Positions 11,901 to 22,700 of a stretch of 64,000 nt of DNA are shown here, one piece after another. The notes under the pieces are model-generated. The model was not told the origin of the DNA, searched no databases, and saw nothing but the letters and a program-made list of their open reading frames with translations. The DNA comes from Telopea speciosissima (lineage: Eukaryota; Streptophyta; Magnoliopsida; Proteales; Proteaceae). The DNA is taken from assembly GCF_018873765.1 (NCBI RefSeq), contig NC_057924.1, forward strand, positions 8,680,001 through 8,744,000, given 5' to 3'. A program made the translations under genes and the position numbers. The number at the start of each line of letters is the position of its first letter. The first letter of the stretch is position 1.

Positions 11901-13145
11901 TTTGCCCCTGTGGTTAAAATGAACACTGTCCGCGTTCTGATGTCTCTTGTTGTCAACTATGATTGGCCTTTATTCCAAATGGACGTTAAAAATGCCTTCT
12001 TACAAGGGGATCTCGAGGAGGAAGTATATATGGATGTGCCCCTAGGGCATGCCTTAGAAAAACAAGTTGGAATTGTGTGTAAGCTAAATAAAGCAATTTA
12101 TGGGCTTAAGCAATCTCCCCGTGCCTGGTATGGGAAGTTGAGTTCGGCTCTTGTTGCGGTCGACTTTAAAAGAGGTGAGTTCGATTCATCTCTATTTATT
12201 AAATGAAATGACAAGGGAATTGTGGTGATTCTTGTTTATGTTGATGACATAGTCATCACAGGTGATGATCTTCAGGGGATTATGTCTCTTAAACAATATT
12301 TGAGTAACAAGTTTGATATTAAAGATTTAGGCAAACTTCGATATTTTCTTGGAATCGAAGTTGCCAGATCCAGTAAAGGGTTGTTTATGTCTCAAAGAAA
12401 ATACACTCTTGGTTAGTTGAGGGAAACCGGTAAACTGGGTGCCAAGCCGGCTGATACACCGATGGATTATAGCAGTAAATTCATCAACAGTGATAAACCT
12501 TTATCTGATTGTGGTAGATTCCAAAGATTAGTTGGGCGGCTGATCTACCTAACCATTACTAGACCTGACATTACATATGCTGTCAGCTACATAAGTCAAT
12601 TTATGTATGCTCCTACTGAAGGTCATATAGACCTCATTGATCGGATCTTACAGAATTTGAAATCATGTCCAGGAAGAGGTATTTGGATGAGAAAGAATGG
12701 TCATAATGAAATTATCGACTATGCTGATGCTGATTGGGCAGGGAGCCCTATAGATAGAAAATCTACCACTGGTTTTTGCACATTTGTTGTTGGGAATCTT
12801 GTTACTTGGAAGAGTAAGAAACAGAGTGTTGTGGCTCGTTCAAGTGCAGAGGTAGAATACAGGGCAATGGCTTCTGCTACAAGTGAATTGGTTTGGCTCC
12901 AACTGCTCCTGCGAGAACTTGGTTTGATAACATCACACAGCCCCATGAAGTTGTTCTGCGACAATCAGGTGGCTATTCATATTGCCTCGAATCCGGTTTT
13001 CCATGAGAGGACCAAGCATATAGAGGTTGATTGCCATTTCATTCGGGAAAAGGTTCAAAACAAAACTATTGAGACGCCATATGTCCCAAGTGAAGACCAG
13101 ATTGCTGACATGTTTACTAAGGCGTTACCAAAGAAGTTGTTCTAA
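8971..13145 (+). pseudogene. Copia gag-pol polyprotein, interrupted
   Basis: Gag begins at ATG 8971 with the UBN2-type FNGRNFLPWARAITVALGG block. A decayed zinc knuckle (about 9740-9790) lies past the first stop (9738). In a shifted frame come the protease NSGATHHM (10057; DSGA altered to NSGA), the LWHWRLGHPSN zinc finger and the integrase HSDVWGRAP...FITFID core. Reverse transcriptase follows with RWVYKIKHKSDG, QMDVKNAFLQGDL and YVDDIVITGDD. RNase H has DYADADWAGSPIDRKSTTG and SSAEVEYRAM. Stops are at 9736-9738, 10822-10824, 12204-12206 and 12414-12416. The protease aspartate change and the stops mean it is inactive. Confidence 0.95.
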
Positions 13146-13191
13146 GAAATGTTGTCCAAGCTGAACTCAGAAGACATGTTCGTTCCATCTT

Positions 13192-13201
13192 GGAGGGGGA
13201 G
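13192..13201 (+). promoter_or_regulatory. Copia polypurine tract
   Basis: GGAGGGGGAG directly abuts the TGTTAG start of the 3' LTR; this is the expected plus-strand primer. Confidence 0.9.
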
Positions 13202-13498
13202 TGTTAGCGAGATTAGTGCACAAGGAACCCAAGCTACGTTTCCTAACACGGCATTGAATCTTGGGGTTATCCGTGACAGTATGGGTTTCCTATCTAATAA
13301 CAATTCATGTTTATCTTCTAAGATGTACAAGGTTCTATTTAAGCATAATGAATTACCCTCAGGAAAAATAAGTTGAGTGAGGGATTACCCCGTAGAGTAG
13401 GTTTCCATCTGAAGGAACCGAACCACGTTATCTCTGTGTGTTCAATTTCTTTCTTCCTCTCTTTCTTCTTCGTGTGTGTGCGTTGTTATCGCTGAACA
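13202..13498 (+). repeat. Copia 3' LTR
   Basis: 297 bp, pairs with 8537-8833; about 14 mismatches by eye, no length change. Confidence 0.95.
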
Positions 13499-13928
13499 TT
13501 CGAAAAAAATTATTTCATTTCCTTATGTGCCAGCTTTGTAACAGGAATATAGGAATAAAATTTCTACTTTTGATGGGAAGAAAGAAATAAATCATTTTTT
13601 TACCATGTATGTGAGACCCATCACCTTCACCACAAGTCATTATATTCATGGAAACCACCTGAATCTTACAAGGTTGGTAGTTCTTTTAAAATTGAATGAA
13701 ATTCCGGAAAAACATTTGTCCTTTGATCAAAATAAAAATAACCAAGATTTAAAAAATAAATAAATAAATAAATACTTCAAACAGTGAAATCTAAATTTTC
13801 ATTATCTTCCGTGCATTGAAGTGGCATCATATTACTTACCCTTTTTTATTCGTTACATTAAATGATTTTTAATAATAAGACAAAGAAGATTCAAAGAAGA
13901 TTACAAATTTTCATTTAGTGACAACAAG

Positions 13929-13984
<56 letters not shown>

Positions 13985-13997
13985 TATGGCTTCATTT
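13499..13997. other. 3' flank of TPS copy B with (GA)n microsatellite (13934-13979)
   Basis: Paralogous to about 47510-48490 downstream of copy D (shared blocks such as GAAATTCCGGAAAAACATTTG and CTTCCGTGCATTGAAGTGGC). A GA tract of about 23 units lies about 20 bp past the stop codon of copy B, so it is probably in the 3' UTR. No other gene. Confidence 0.75.
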
Positions 13998-16900
13998 CTA
14001 ATACAGAGGAATACTCTCACGGAGCAATGAGTTAATATACTCTTCAAGAGCTGGAAGACGTTGATTATCATCATAACCATACATCACTTTGACCATCCTT
14101 GCAGAATTAAGTGAGACCCTCATAAGAGAGGGTGAGAAAGAGCTCCATTCTAGGGTTTCCCGGTTGAGTTGCTTCCATGAATCTGAAATCAAATCGAAAA
14201 CATGTTCTCGCGCACTCTCCATTGAAGATCCCTGCTTATGGTCCTTCAAGTAGCACTCCAAGTATGATCCATCATGTCCATCTTGCTCCTCATCCTGTTT
14301 ACCAATCCATATTAATTAATGACCAATTACTAAAAATTGGTAAACAATATTAAGCTAAACAAGCTCGATAATCACTACTCGTACTACCTTTGCACTTCCC
14401 AAGTCATCCCATAAACGAAGAATTGTAGCTGGACAAGACATGAGAGCTGGGCCTGGACTATGTTCCACACGATCTACATTCTCCTTAGTTATACCTTCAC
14501 CCAGGAGAAAGAAGCCATGAAGTAACACCACATGGACTCCTGAGCTCACCACTCCATTCTCCAGGTAATCATTCGCCTTGGGCACCTGCTTTGAAGCAAA
14601 CCATTTTGCTTCCACCAGAAAAGCATCACAAAGGCTCCCCCACTACACTCAAAACAGATAGGGAATTAGGTTGATTATGTTAGGTACTGCATCGGTACGC
14701 CAAAAGTTTCAGTTCCAGAGCTGACGAAACACATAAATCAGGTCTTTTAATTTATTCCATTCTAGGCTAGTCCAATCTAACGATCATACACTAGAGTGGA
14801 CCCCATCAGACACATATATAACATGTGTTAACATTAATATTATTGCATTGAGGATTGGGTGGGGTGAAAATTTTAATTGAAGCTCACCGCCTTCCTAAGT
14901 GAGTGTAATGGGTTCCACCCATGTTCTCTAAGGACCTTATCAGCAATTTCATTGGTGATTTCGTCAAGAATCTTGAAACAGATTTTCATGTAGTTTGGTA
15001 GTCGCTCAATGGCAGTGGGTTCCCATCTGCAAGGAAGAATAACCAATCCATAAATAAATAATCTAGTAAAATCATCATACTAAACTGTTTATAAGTTGAT
15101 TATTTTGGATACATAAAACCCAATACAGATCCTCTATGGCGCGTTGTGCGGTCTAGACACATCGTCGCGTGTAATGTCCACCTTACCCCTGCTCGGGCAA
15201 AGCGCTCAGGCAATGGTAAGGCGGACATTGCGCGCAGACCACTATGGGCAGCGCCCCATAGAAGATCACGATCCCACAAAACCTAGTGTCCTTAATGCCT
15301 ACTTGTTGATTGCCGCAGTGAATGGAAGAAGTTCATCCAATGTCCCTCGAACATCGAAAATATCATCTATCACATAGACAAGTGAGATGATTTTCGTCAT
15401 CTCAATTCTATGCTCTGAGAACTTTGGATCTGGAAGGACCACCATGGGCCACATGTACCATTTTAATGGTTGGTTTCTAGCAAACTTCAGCTCCTCTGAT
15501 AGACCCACTTCTCTCCACCACCTGATCATATATACCAAAAACTTTGTAATTAGTACTCTTACTTAGAAATCAAACAAATTAAAACGACCAGTACTGTAAC
15601 TTACTTGAAAATCTGAAGGAGTTCAAGTCGATTTATGGATTGGACAATATTAAAATCTATCTTCCAAAGTTGCTCTAAGAGACCCATCCATCCATACGTG
15701 CCATGGAAATTTTGGAGATAGCATTTGCTTTGGAATCTAGCCAAGCTCATGTGATAGGGATTCTCCAGGGTGTCCTTTACAGCTCTAGCTAAATTTGGTT
15801 GGAGGTTCATTAGGGAAGCATTAAGATGCATCCGAGCATAGTCATGTGCTTCATCGAGAATCTCTTCTTCCTTGAATCCGAGGTGCGAAGCTTCGTATAA
15901 GCTCATCAATCCTCTAATGTCTTCTCTTAGTTCTACTTTGAAGTGTCCCTTCTCATCCATGAAGCTACTAAACACATCTGTTCCATGCACCACCAATCAA
16001 TAGATCTATACTTGATGATTAGTATCTCTTCTTATTCTTATAATTAAGGAAATTAACACCAGTAGTATTTTTATTTTTTTTTTATGAATAAAAAATTATA
16101 TTCAACGAAGCACAGAGAAACTTTCCCTTCAAAATAATCGGAGAAAGCTCCACAAAAGAACACTTAAAAAACCTACAGCCAAAGCAAACTAAAGGGAGAC
16201 TACCCAAAGAGGAACTAAAAGACAAAAGCAGCCCCAAACAACCTATCACGCAATTACAAAGTTGATCTTATTCTCATTAAAATTATAGGGAGGAATGGGA
16301 GGAACCACCCATCTCCCACTATGATTGGTTGGAGCAATGGAAGAAGCCGTCTTATCAATAATGCCTAAAACACTGCCATCCGATCTTGGATATCTCCAAG
16401 TATTGTTGACTAGATCAAAACCAAAGGTCCCCCACTGAACCCACTTCTACTTCATTGTCAAAAGTGCTCTGAGTTGGGATAACAACAACCCTATCATCTA
16501 CATAGAATAGTTGCATAATTTAGTATAGAGTTTGTTAATTTAGGGCAAAACACACCTGTAGGAACCAAATAACCAGCTTGCCTCAACAATCGAAAGTAAA
16601 GTGCAATGTCATGCAAATTATGATCCCCAAATGGGAACGTGCCCGAACTAAGGCTTCCATAATGCTTAGCTAGGGCTGTTTTGATATCTTGTTCGAAGTG
16701 ATAATTGATACCCAAGCGTTGCAATGTGTCAATCATGATCCTACGCTCTAATGGGTCTTGAAGTTCATTCAGAGTCCACTTAACTTCCTTGCACTTCTTA
16801 ACGTGCTTAATCCGAAGCCCATCCTACAAAAACATAAGTCATAAGTGAGTTGATATCGAAGCGAAGTATTAGAATGAAAAATTTATAGGAGTGATGAGTT

Positions 16901-17079
16901 GCAGTGCTTGCCATAAAATCGAGTGACGGTTTGGCGTCGAGGTTGAGGGATTGGATGGTGGCTTCATTGTATGCGTAGGCAACAGATCTGTGAGGAGGAG
17001 TAGTACTTGAAACATATGTTCTAGCAGAAACTTGGGTGGTGATGGTGGAAGGGGATGAAATGTTACTAGAGAAGGCCAT
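13998..17079 (-). CDS. Terpene synthase copy B (TPS-g, linalool/nerolidol synthase-like), intact
   Basis: Exons: 17079-16912, 16823-16556, 15977-15605, 15521-15303, 15026-14888, 14642-14388, 14294-13998. All phases fit, giving 1719 bp (572 residues), normal for TPS-g. The start [16 protein letters not shown] is Ser/Thr-rich, which may be a short plastid transit peptide. There is no RRX8W motif, as in TPS-g enzymes making acyclic alcohols. The Mg-binding DDIFD is at about residues 322-326, preceded by [11 protein letters not shown] where other subfamilies have RxR. The NSE-like DDLGSAKDE spans exons 6-7. TPS-g members ionise GPP or FPP to linalool or nerolidol; the product here cannot be read from sequence. 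Intron 1 uses a GC donor. Intron 2 holds a LINE piece and intron 4 a MITE. The last exon ends RESIPLY, one residue longer than D and E. Confidence 0.93.
15128..15267. mobile_element. Hairpin MITE in intron 4 of TPS copy B
   Basis: Terminal inverted repeats: GATCCTCTATGGCGC at the left and GCGCCCCATAGAAGATC at the right. Inside, AATGTCCACCTTACC is complementary to GGTAAGGCGGACATT. The same element is in intron 4 of copy E (58220-58361) and half of it in copy F (about 52918-53013), but not in copy D. Confidence 0.8.
16073..16480 (-). mobile_element. Truncated L1-type LINE 3' end in intron 2 of TPS copy B
   Basis: On the minus strand the sequence ends in a typical plant L1 3' end (GAATATAATTTTTTATTCAT followed by A's; + strand T run near 16074). 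The same insertion, without its tail, is in intron 2 of copy F (about 53770-54120), so it predates the B/F duplication. The frame at 54077-53760 is part of it. Confidence 0.65.
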
Positions 17080-17158
17080 ATGAACTCCACAACTTTAAGT
17101 TTAAAGTATTGAATAGAAGGAGAGAGGGATGAGTCTCCAGGAGTAAGGGAGGGGCTTA

Positions 17159-17165
17159 ATTTATA
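17159..17165 (-). promoter_or_regulatory. TATA box of TPS copy B
   Basis: Minus-strand TATAAAT, 80 bp upstream of the ATG, followed upstream-to-downstream by AAGCCCCTCCCTTACTCCTG. The same block precedes copies C, D, F and E, so all copies inherited one core promoter. Confidence 0.75.
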
Positions 17166-17171
17166 ATGCAA

Positions 17172-19241
17172 GAAGTATCGCCTCTGCCTAGGAAAGATTT
17201 GTTTCTCATAGGAGGATAATTCTCAATTCCCCCCCCCTCATGCAAAGTGCTTAGGCAGAGGTAAAATGGTCTTTGCGCACGACCCTATGTCTGCATAATC
17301 AGGACGAGCAGCTGCGTCGTAGAGGATTCAAATCCAATAATTCTTCATATCTTCCAAAAAACTAGCTGAGAGAAAGATTCTTCTCATGTAGTCAATCGTC
17401 AACTCTCCCCCAAGTCTCTCTAAGAAAGGCACGGAAGAATGAGTAATGGTAGGGTAGGGTAGGGAAGAACTAAAAAAGTTATACCTTTGAAGATACTCAC
17501 AACGTGTTGTACGCATGAAAAGGCTATAAGGACCCCCATAATCTGAATCAGAGGACTACTTTAGCCTCTGCTTGACCGACGAGTATGCGTGGGATCCACT
17601 CGTACATCAATGATTAAAGTCGTAATGGATCAGTGCACTAGAAGAAGTGGACATTACTTAATAAACGAAGGGTGCATGTTCTCTATGAGCACATCTGGGC
17701 GCAGGGTGCACCCAAACACATGCAGCGGGACAAAGATAGAATTTGCGTTATTGACGGGGGACGGGTTTGCCATTTCGGCCACCCCATGTGTGCAGAGATA
17801 TTTATCATATAAAGGAAGGGTAATTATCATCCACTTGTTTTATTTATTTATTTATTTTTTTTATAGAAAAATACTCTTGACTTGTCAATTTATGTTATTT
17901 CTGATTGTAACTGACCTAGGTCCCGTCCCAACTGTCTTTTTAATTTTTGATGCTAATTACAAGCTCTTGTTTTTTAGATTTAAATTCATAAATAAATTTA
18001 ATTCGGCTCTAATTTGGCTCTCCTCCAACCATGGCAGGAAATGGAGGATCCAACCCAACCAAAACAATGGTGTTTGGTTCAGTTTACAAGCGGGCCTCAT
18101 CCTATGAAATGACAACTCCTCCTGCTCACTTTTAGCCTGGATTGGATCCCTCCAACTCCCTCGCCGACCTGCCCCGCCACAGTGAGAGCCAGATCCTAAA
18201 ACCCAAAAAAAAAAAGCACTGGCGGGAAACACCTTGGCGTGAGGTGGTGCCAATGGCCCCACTACCCATTGAGGCGCCTTATCTCCACCCTTTCGGTTTG
18301 TTCTTGATCCCACCATCACCCTACGGGCCTTCAAAGATTGAAATATCCGGTTCTTGAAAGACACTCCTCCTGTTTAGCGGATTGGATCCTCCAACTCCCG
18401 CCATGGCGGAAGAAAGCCGTTCCATTCGACTCTCCTCCGACGTGCCGGACTGGAGGATCCAGCCCAACCAAATGAGAGGTGTTTGGGTCATTACACAGGC
18501 AGCCCCTCTATTTTGACTTGGCTGGGCTGGATCCTCCAGCTCCCGCCACAGCTGGAGGAGAGCCAGATCCTAAATAAGTTTGCCCAAAAAGAAAAAAGAA
18601 CTAACCACCACTCAAATCATATGGTTCGGGGAAACACCTTTTGGCGTGATGGTGGCTGCCAATGCAGTTGGGCGTTCCCTATCTATCTCCATTGGATGTT
18701 AGACGTCCTTATTTTCTCCAACCCTTTTGCGGATTTGTATTCTTGATTTCCCACCCATTCAAACCCTACACCTGGTGGTCCTTCAGTAAGATTGATTAAA
18801 AATAAAAATCGTCTGGTTCTTTGGAAAATATATAAATCGTCAAGGGTCATTTTCCTAACATTTCAAGGTACATGTCTTGGAAATTGACTGGCCATAAATG
18901 TTAGTTTCTTAAGGAAGTCGTTCATGTCCCTAAAGAGTTCCATCTGATGACAATGAAGCTAGGCTAGGAAATCCTTCCACTGATTTTATTTAGAAATAAA
19001 TTTTTTTTTTAAAAGAAATAATGATACTAGAGTCGAAAAATAAGGAGAATGCATGACAAGCTCTTCAAGATCAAGGTTCAAGAGTATGGAATGGGGGAGG
19101 AGATCGGTTCCAGTTGGATCGAAATCAATCAAAATCAGTGGAAGCCCTAGAAATCAAATCAAATAGAAGAAGCAAAAGTTCTTCAAAATATTTGATTTTT
19201 TTCGAGTTTTTATGTTGTAAACTTGGGAATCTTCCTACAAC
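17172..19241. other. Upstream region of copy B, mosaic of old repeats; no gene
   Basis: Paralogous to about 54793-56600 upstream of copy F (shared stretches around CACTCGTACATCAATGATTAAAG and CATTCAAACCCTACA). It contains GC-rich repeats with several GGATCCTCCAACTC/GGAGGATCCA inverted pieces (18000-18560). The last 440 bp (18800-19241) match 60300-60837. No coding frame is credible. Confidence 0.7.
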
Positions 19242-19715
19242 CACTACAAGAAAAGGCGTTTTTTGCGGCGTTTTGTAAGTGCCGCCATAGCTTACAAAAA
19301 CGCCGTTATATGATTCAGCGGCATTTGTAATAAACGCCGCACATATGTCGTCAAATGTACCGCCAGAAATGTATCACGGCGTTTATGAGATATGCCCGTG
19401 TAGGTATACTTTCGCCGACGTTTGTTAGTAAATGTCGTCATATATACTCTATCACCGCGTTTTGGAACACGCCGCTATAGATTGGTAAACGTTGATATAA
19501 TATTATTTATTTGCGGCATGTTTACATAAACGCCGGGAAAATACCCTATGGCGGCATGTCTTAAACGCCGGTATATGTTGCTAAATATATGTTGTTTGCG
19601 GCAGTTGTTTATAAACGCCGGTAAAACATATGGCAGCGGCGTTTCTTAAACGCCGTCATATATGGTGGCTTTTATTATTGCGACGTTTGTTAAATAACGC
19701 CGTCAAAAGTAATAT
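19242..19715. repeat. Left subterminal repeat array of the outer CACTA element
   Basis: More than a dozen 8-10 bp units of GGCGTTT or AAACGCC in both orientations, spaced about 20-40 bp and separated by ATATG-rich spacers. They resemble TnpA binding sites of En/Spm elements. Confidence 0.9.
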
Positions 19716-22700
19716 TTTTTTTTAAGAATCTTTCTGTCTGGCAAAGACAACCTCGCATGACCACCCCTACCCCCCTATTTCATATATAATATATATTCAT
19801 TTCAGACCATAAAAATACACATTAATCCACAAAACAGTAATTTTACTAATGCCCAACATCTACTAATATGAAATACCAAACATTAAAAAAATATTAATTC
19901 AATCTCAACTTAATAAGAAAAAATGATAAAACCCTCTTGGTTCACAACCACCAACAAAAAATAACTGTATTTAGTCCATTCTAATTATCAACTACAAATA
20001 ACAAAAGGGAAAAATAAAAAGAAAGGCTCCCATTGATCGACTCCAGGTCAAAAACCTCAAACAATATATCTTTCAATTCTTAGTGCATTAACATAATATG
20101 ATTTCACATACTCCTGGACGATATTAAGACCCTCAAATTCTTCCCTATAGTCCTGCACATCAGTAGGAAGATGGGTAACCATAAGACAAAGAAATCGATT
20201 TATGCTAAACTAGAAAATGGGTTAACATGAACTTCATTGTAGTTTTTACTCACCTTTACAACGACACAAGAGGAGCAACCAACCACCTCTCGACCTTGCC
20301 ATCGAGTCAATCTTACGCAACGGCATAAGAAAAAGAGAAACACAAAAGAAACAATCTGTTAGTGAAATGTGATGTTACAATGCCATTCAATGTATTTTAA
20401 AAACTAGTTAGAGCCACAATCAAGGTCACTCAACTGCTTTGAAGATGGGGGAGAAAAAGGACAAGCAGAAAAGGGCATAAAAATCCTCTCTTTAAGGGAA
20501 TAGAGTTCAAGTAGTTCTTAACTTCTGTTTTAGGATATGATTATGAGTATTTTTTTTTTTTTCTTCTTTATATAAAATTGTAACCCATTGAACATACTTG
20601 AGTTGAATGGATTGAATCAATTGTTTGTTTAGTATCCGTGGTGCATGTCCCCGCTCAACTCGGTATGAGCTATTCATCACAGTGTGAACTCTTGTTCTTC
20701 TCCATTCTAATTTCTTCTGTCCTCCTTCTTGCCTTCTTCTCGTACTTCTTCCTCTTTACTTCTTGGCTTATCGATTCCAAACCAAGCACATACCTTTTTC
20801 TGTCAATTTCCAACCTGCATCATTTGACAATATCTTATTCATATTAGTTTGGTCTCTTATTAGATTTGGTGTTTATGTTGCTAATCTCTCTTGAATCCTA
20901 ACAATAGTCTAATATTTTTTATCCTTATCAAGATATATGAATTACAAGCAACCAGACCTACGATACCTCCTCTAGCCTTATTAAGATATTATTTTCGCCT
21001 GGAAATCATAAGTAGACCCAAGCAATTCTATTTTGAAGTTACTGATCCGACTTAATTAGAGTTACCTAAGTTTAGACATCTTTTAGAACCCCTGTTTATT
21101 TACGTCTCTTCTTCCCCTCTCTAATTTCTAAAATCAGTAAATTATTCCCTCATGAATACAATCATTGGGTAGTGTTTAGCAAAAACAGAAAAACCATTTT
21201 TTTTAAAACTGCATTAAAATTTTTGAATCTATTTAGTTTCTCAGTTTTCTTCAAATCCTTCAATTAGATCCTGGTCCTACGTGTGGTCCTATCTTCTTTT
21301 TTTGATAACAGCTGGTTGTCTTTAAACTGAATATAAATAGTAGCTTATCAAGATGTACAATAAGGAAACGAGAAACTGCAGACATTTCCAAAACCCCGTT
21401 GCACAAAGATAGGAAACTTAAGAAGTGTAGAAAGAGGTAACCATATAGTCCGAGTTGTATAAGTGTCGAATGATACCAAATTCTGAATTTCTAGTAACTA
21501 CCACTTTATGGAATAGAATATGTCGAATCCAGGAGTTTTAGAACAGACTACATACCCAGTACCCTGATTACTGCCTTCTTCAGCATAAGGTTGAGATTTT
21601 GACTCTTAAAGCTCTCACCTACGACTTATGGGAATCAAGAGTGGTTATGAAAGAGACATGATGGCTTATAAAGAAAAGCAAAAAAAGGCAGTATATAAAC
21701 AGAAGGGTGGGGGGGAGGGAACTGAGTTGAGAATGGAAAATCTACTGTCAAGCATCCCATTCTTTTGGTTTTTGGGTGAGGATTTCTAGTTTTCTAGTAG
21801 AAGTATGAAACGAGCCATCAAAACCCATCTTCAGCTACTAACAAGCAACCAAGAAAGGCCCTTGAGAATATCAAGGTAAAAAAGTTCAGAAGGGGAAGGA
21901 CGGAAGCATATTGAACTATGATAGGAAAAAGCTAATAAACAAAATGAGCAGAAAGCACAGGTTTAAAGAATCTATATCTAGAGAACCAATTAACAAGAAC
22001 TTGATACTTCCAATTTTTGCCATCTTGGAGAGTCTCATATCATTCATGCTCTGCGTTTTGGAGAGACTTAGAATGGATAAGGATAGAGAAATAGATTGCC
22101 TACCATGGCAGGTGAATTATCATCATAATATAGTGAAGGGTTCAATGTCATCAAATCAAAATGAAGAAGGATTTTAAAGTCATAACCCCTATAAGCAATC
22201 AGATTAAAAAGAAAACATTTTAATCTGATGGTGGATTGTTGTCATTCAACCCATATTGTTTCCATAACCAAGGAATCTCTTGGCAATAAATAGCAATTGT
22301 ATTAGCAATCATCCCCTAGTAAGCTCCAGAGGAAGGGCTTTTTGAAACAACTCATTAACCAATTCACTCACAATCAACATTCTAGATTGCTTTTTATTAG
22401 TCTCTGCTACAAGCTACTCTTCATGAGATCAAGGAGTCCAATAGCTGACAAATACTGTTTCATCCTCCAATGAAACTACGGTTTCTGGTACACAGGAAAT
22501 GAAGAGAATATAATATGATTCATGCAACTCACATTTCTTCTTGAGGAAGAAGCTAATTAACATCACTTGGATGCTCACCTCTTTCCCATACATACTGCTG
22601 ATCTTAAATCTAACGGTCAGTTGTTTATGTTGATATGGCCAGATCTGAATCTAGATCTAATGGTTCAGAATTTAAGCAATAATTGTCTGATATAAATAAT

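Larger units (their letters stand above)
8537..13498 (+). mobile_element. Ty1/Copia LTR retrotransposon, degenerate
   Basis: A complete structure of about 4.96 kb: 297-bp LTRs (8537-8833 and 13202-13498), both starting TGTTA and ending AACA; a primer-binding site directly after the 5' LTR; a purine tract before the 3' LTR; and gag-protease-integrase-RT-RNase H in Copia order. By eye the LTRs differ at about 14 positions (near 5%), so the insertion is not recent. It carries several stops. No clean 5-bp target duplication is seen: the flanks share only TTC (8534-8536 and 13499-13501). Confidence 0.95.

Noticed and set aside
16869-17171. Longer alternative frames across TPS exon 1 (also 54488-54793, 59429-59854)
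   Set aside because: They read exon 1 in a wrong frame and run through the TATA block; the ATG-MAFS frame continues correctly into exon 2.
19242-19715. CRISPR-like regularly spaced short repeats
   Set aside because: Units are short, in both orientations and variable, in a plant nuclear context next to a CACTA terminal repeat; they are subterminal transposon repeats.
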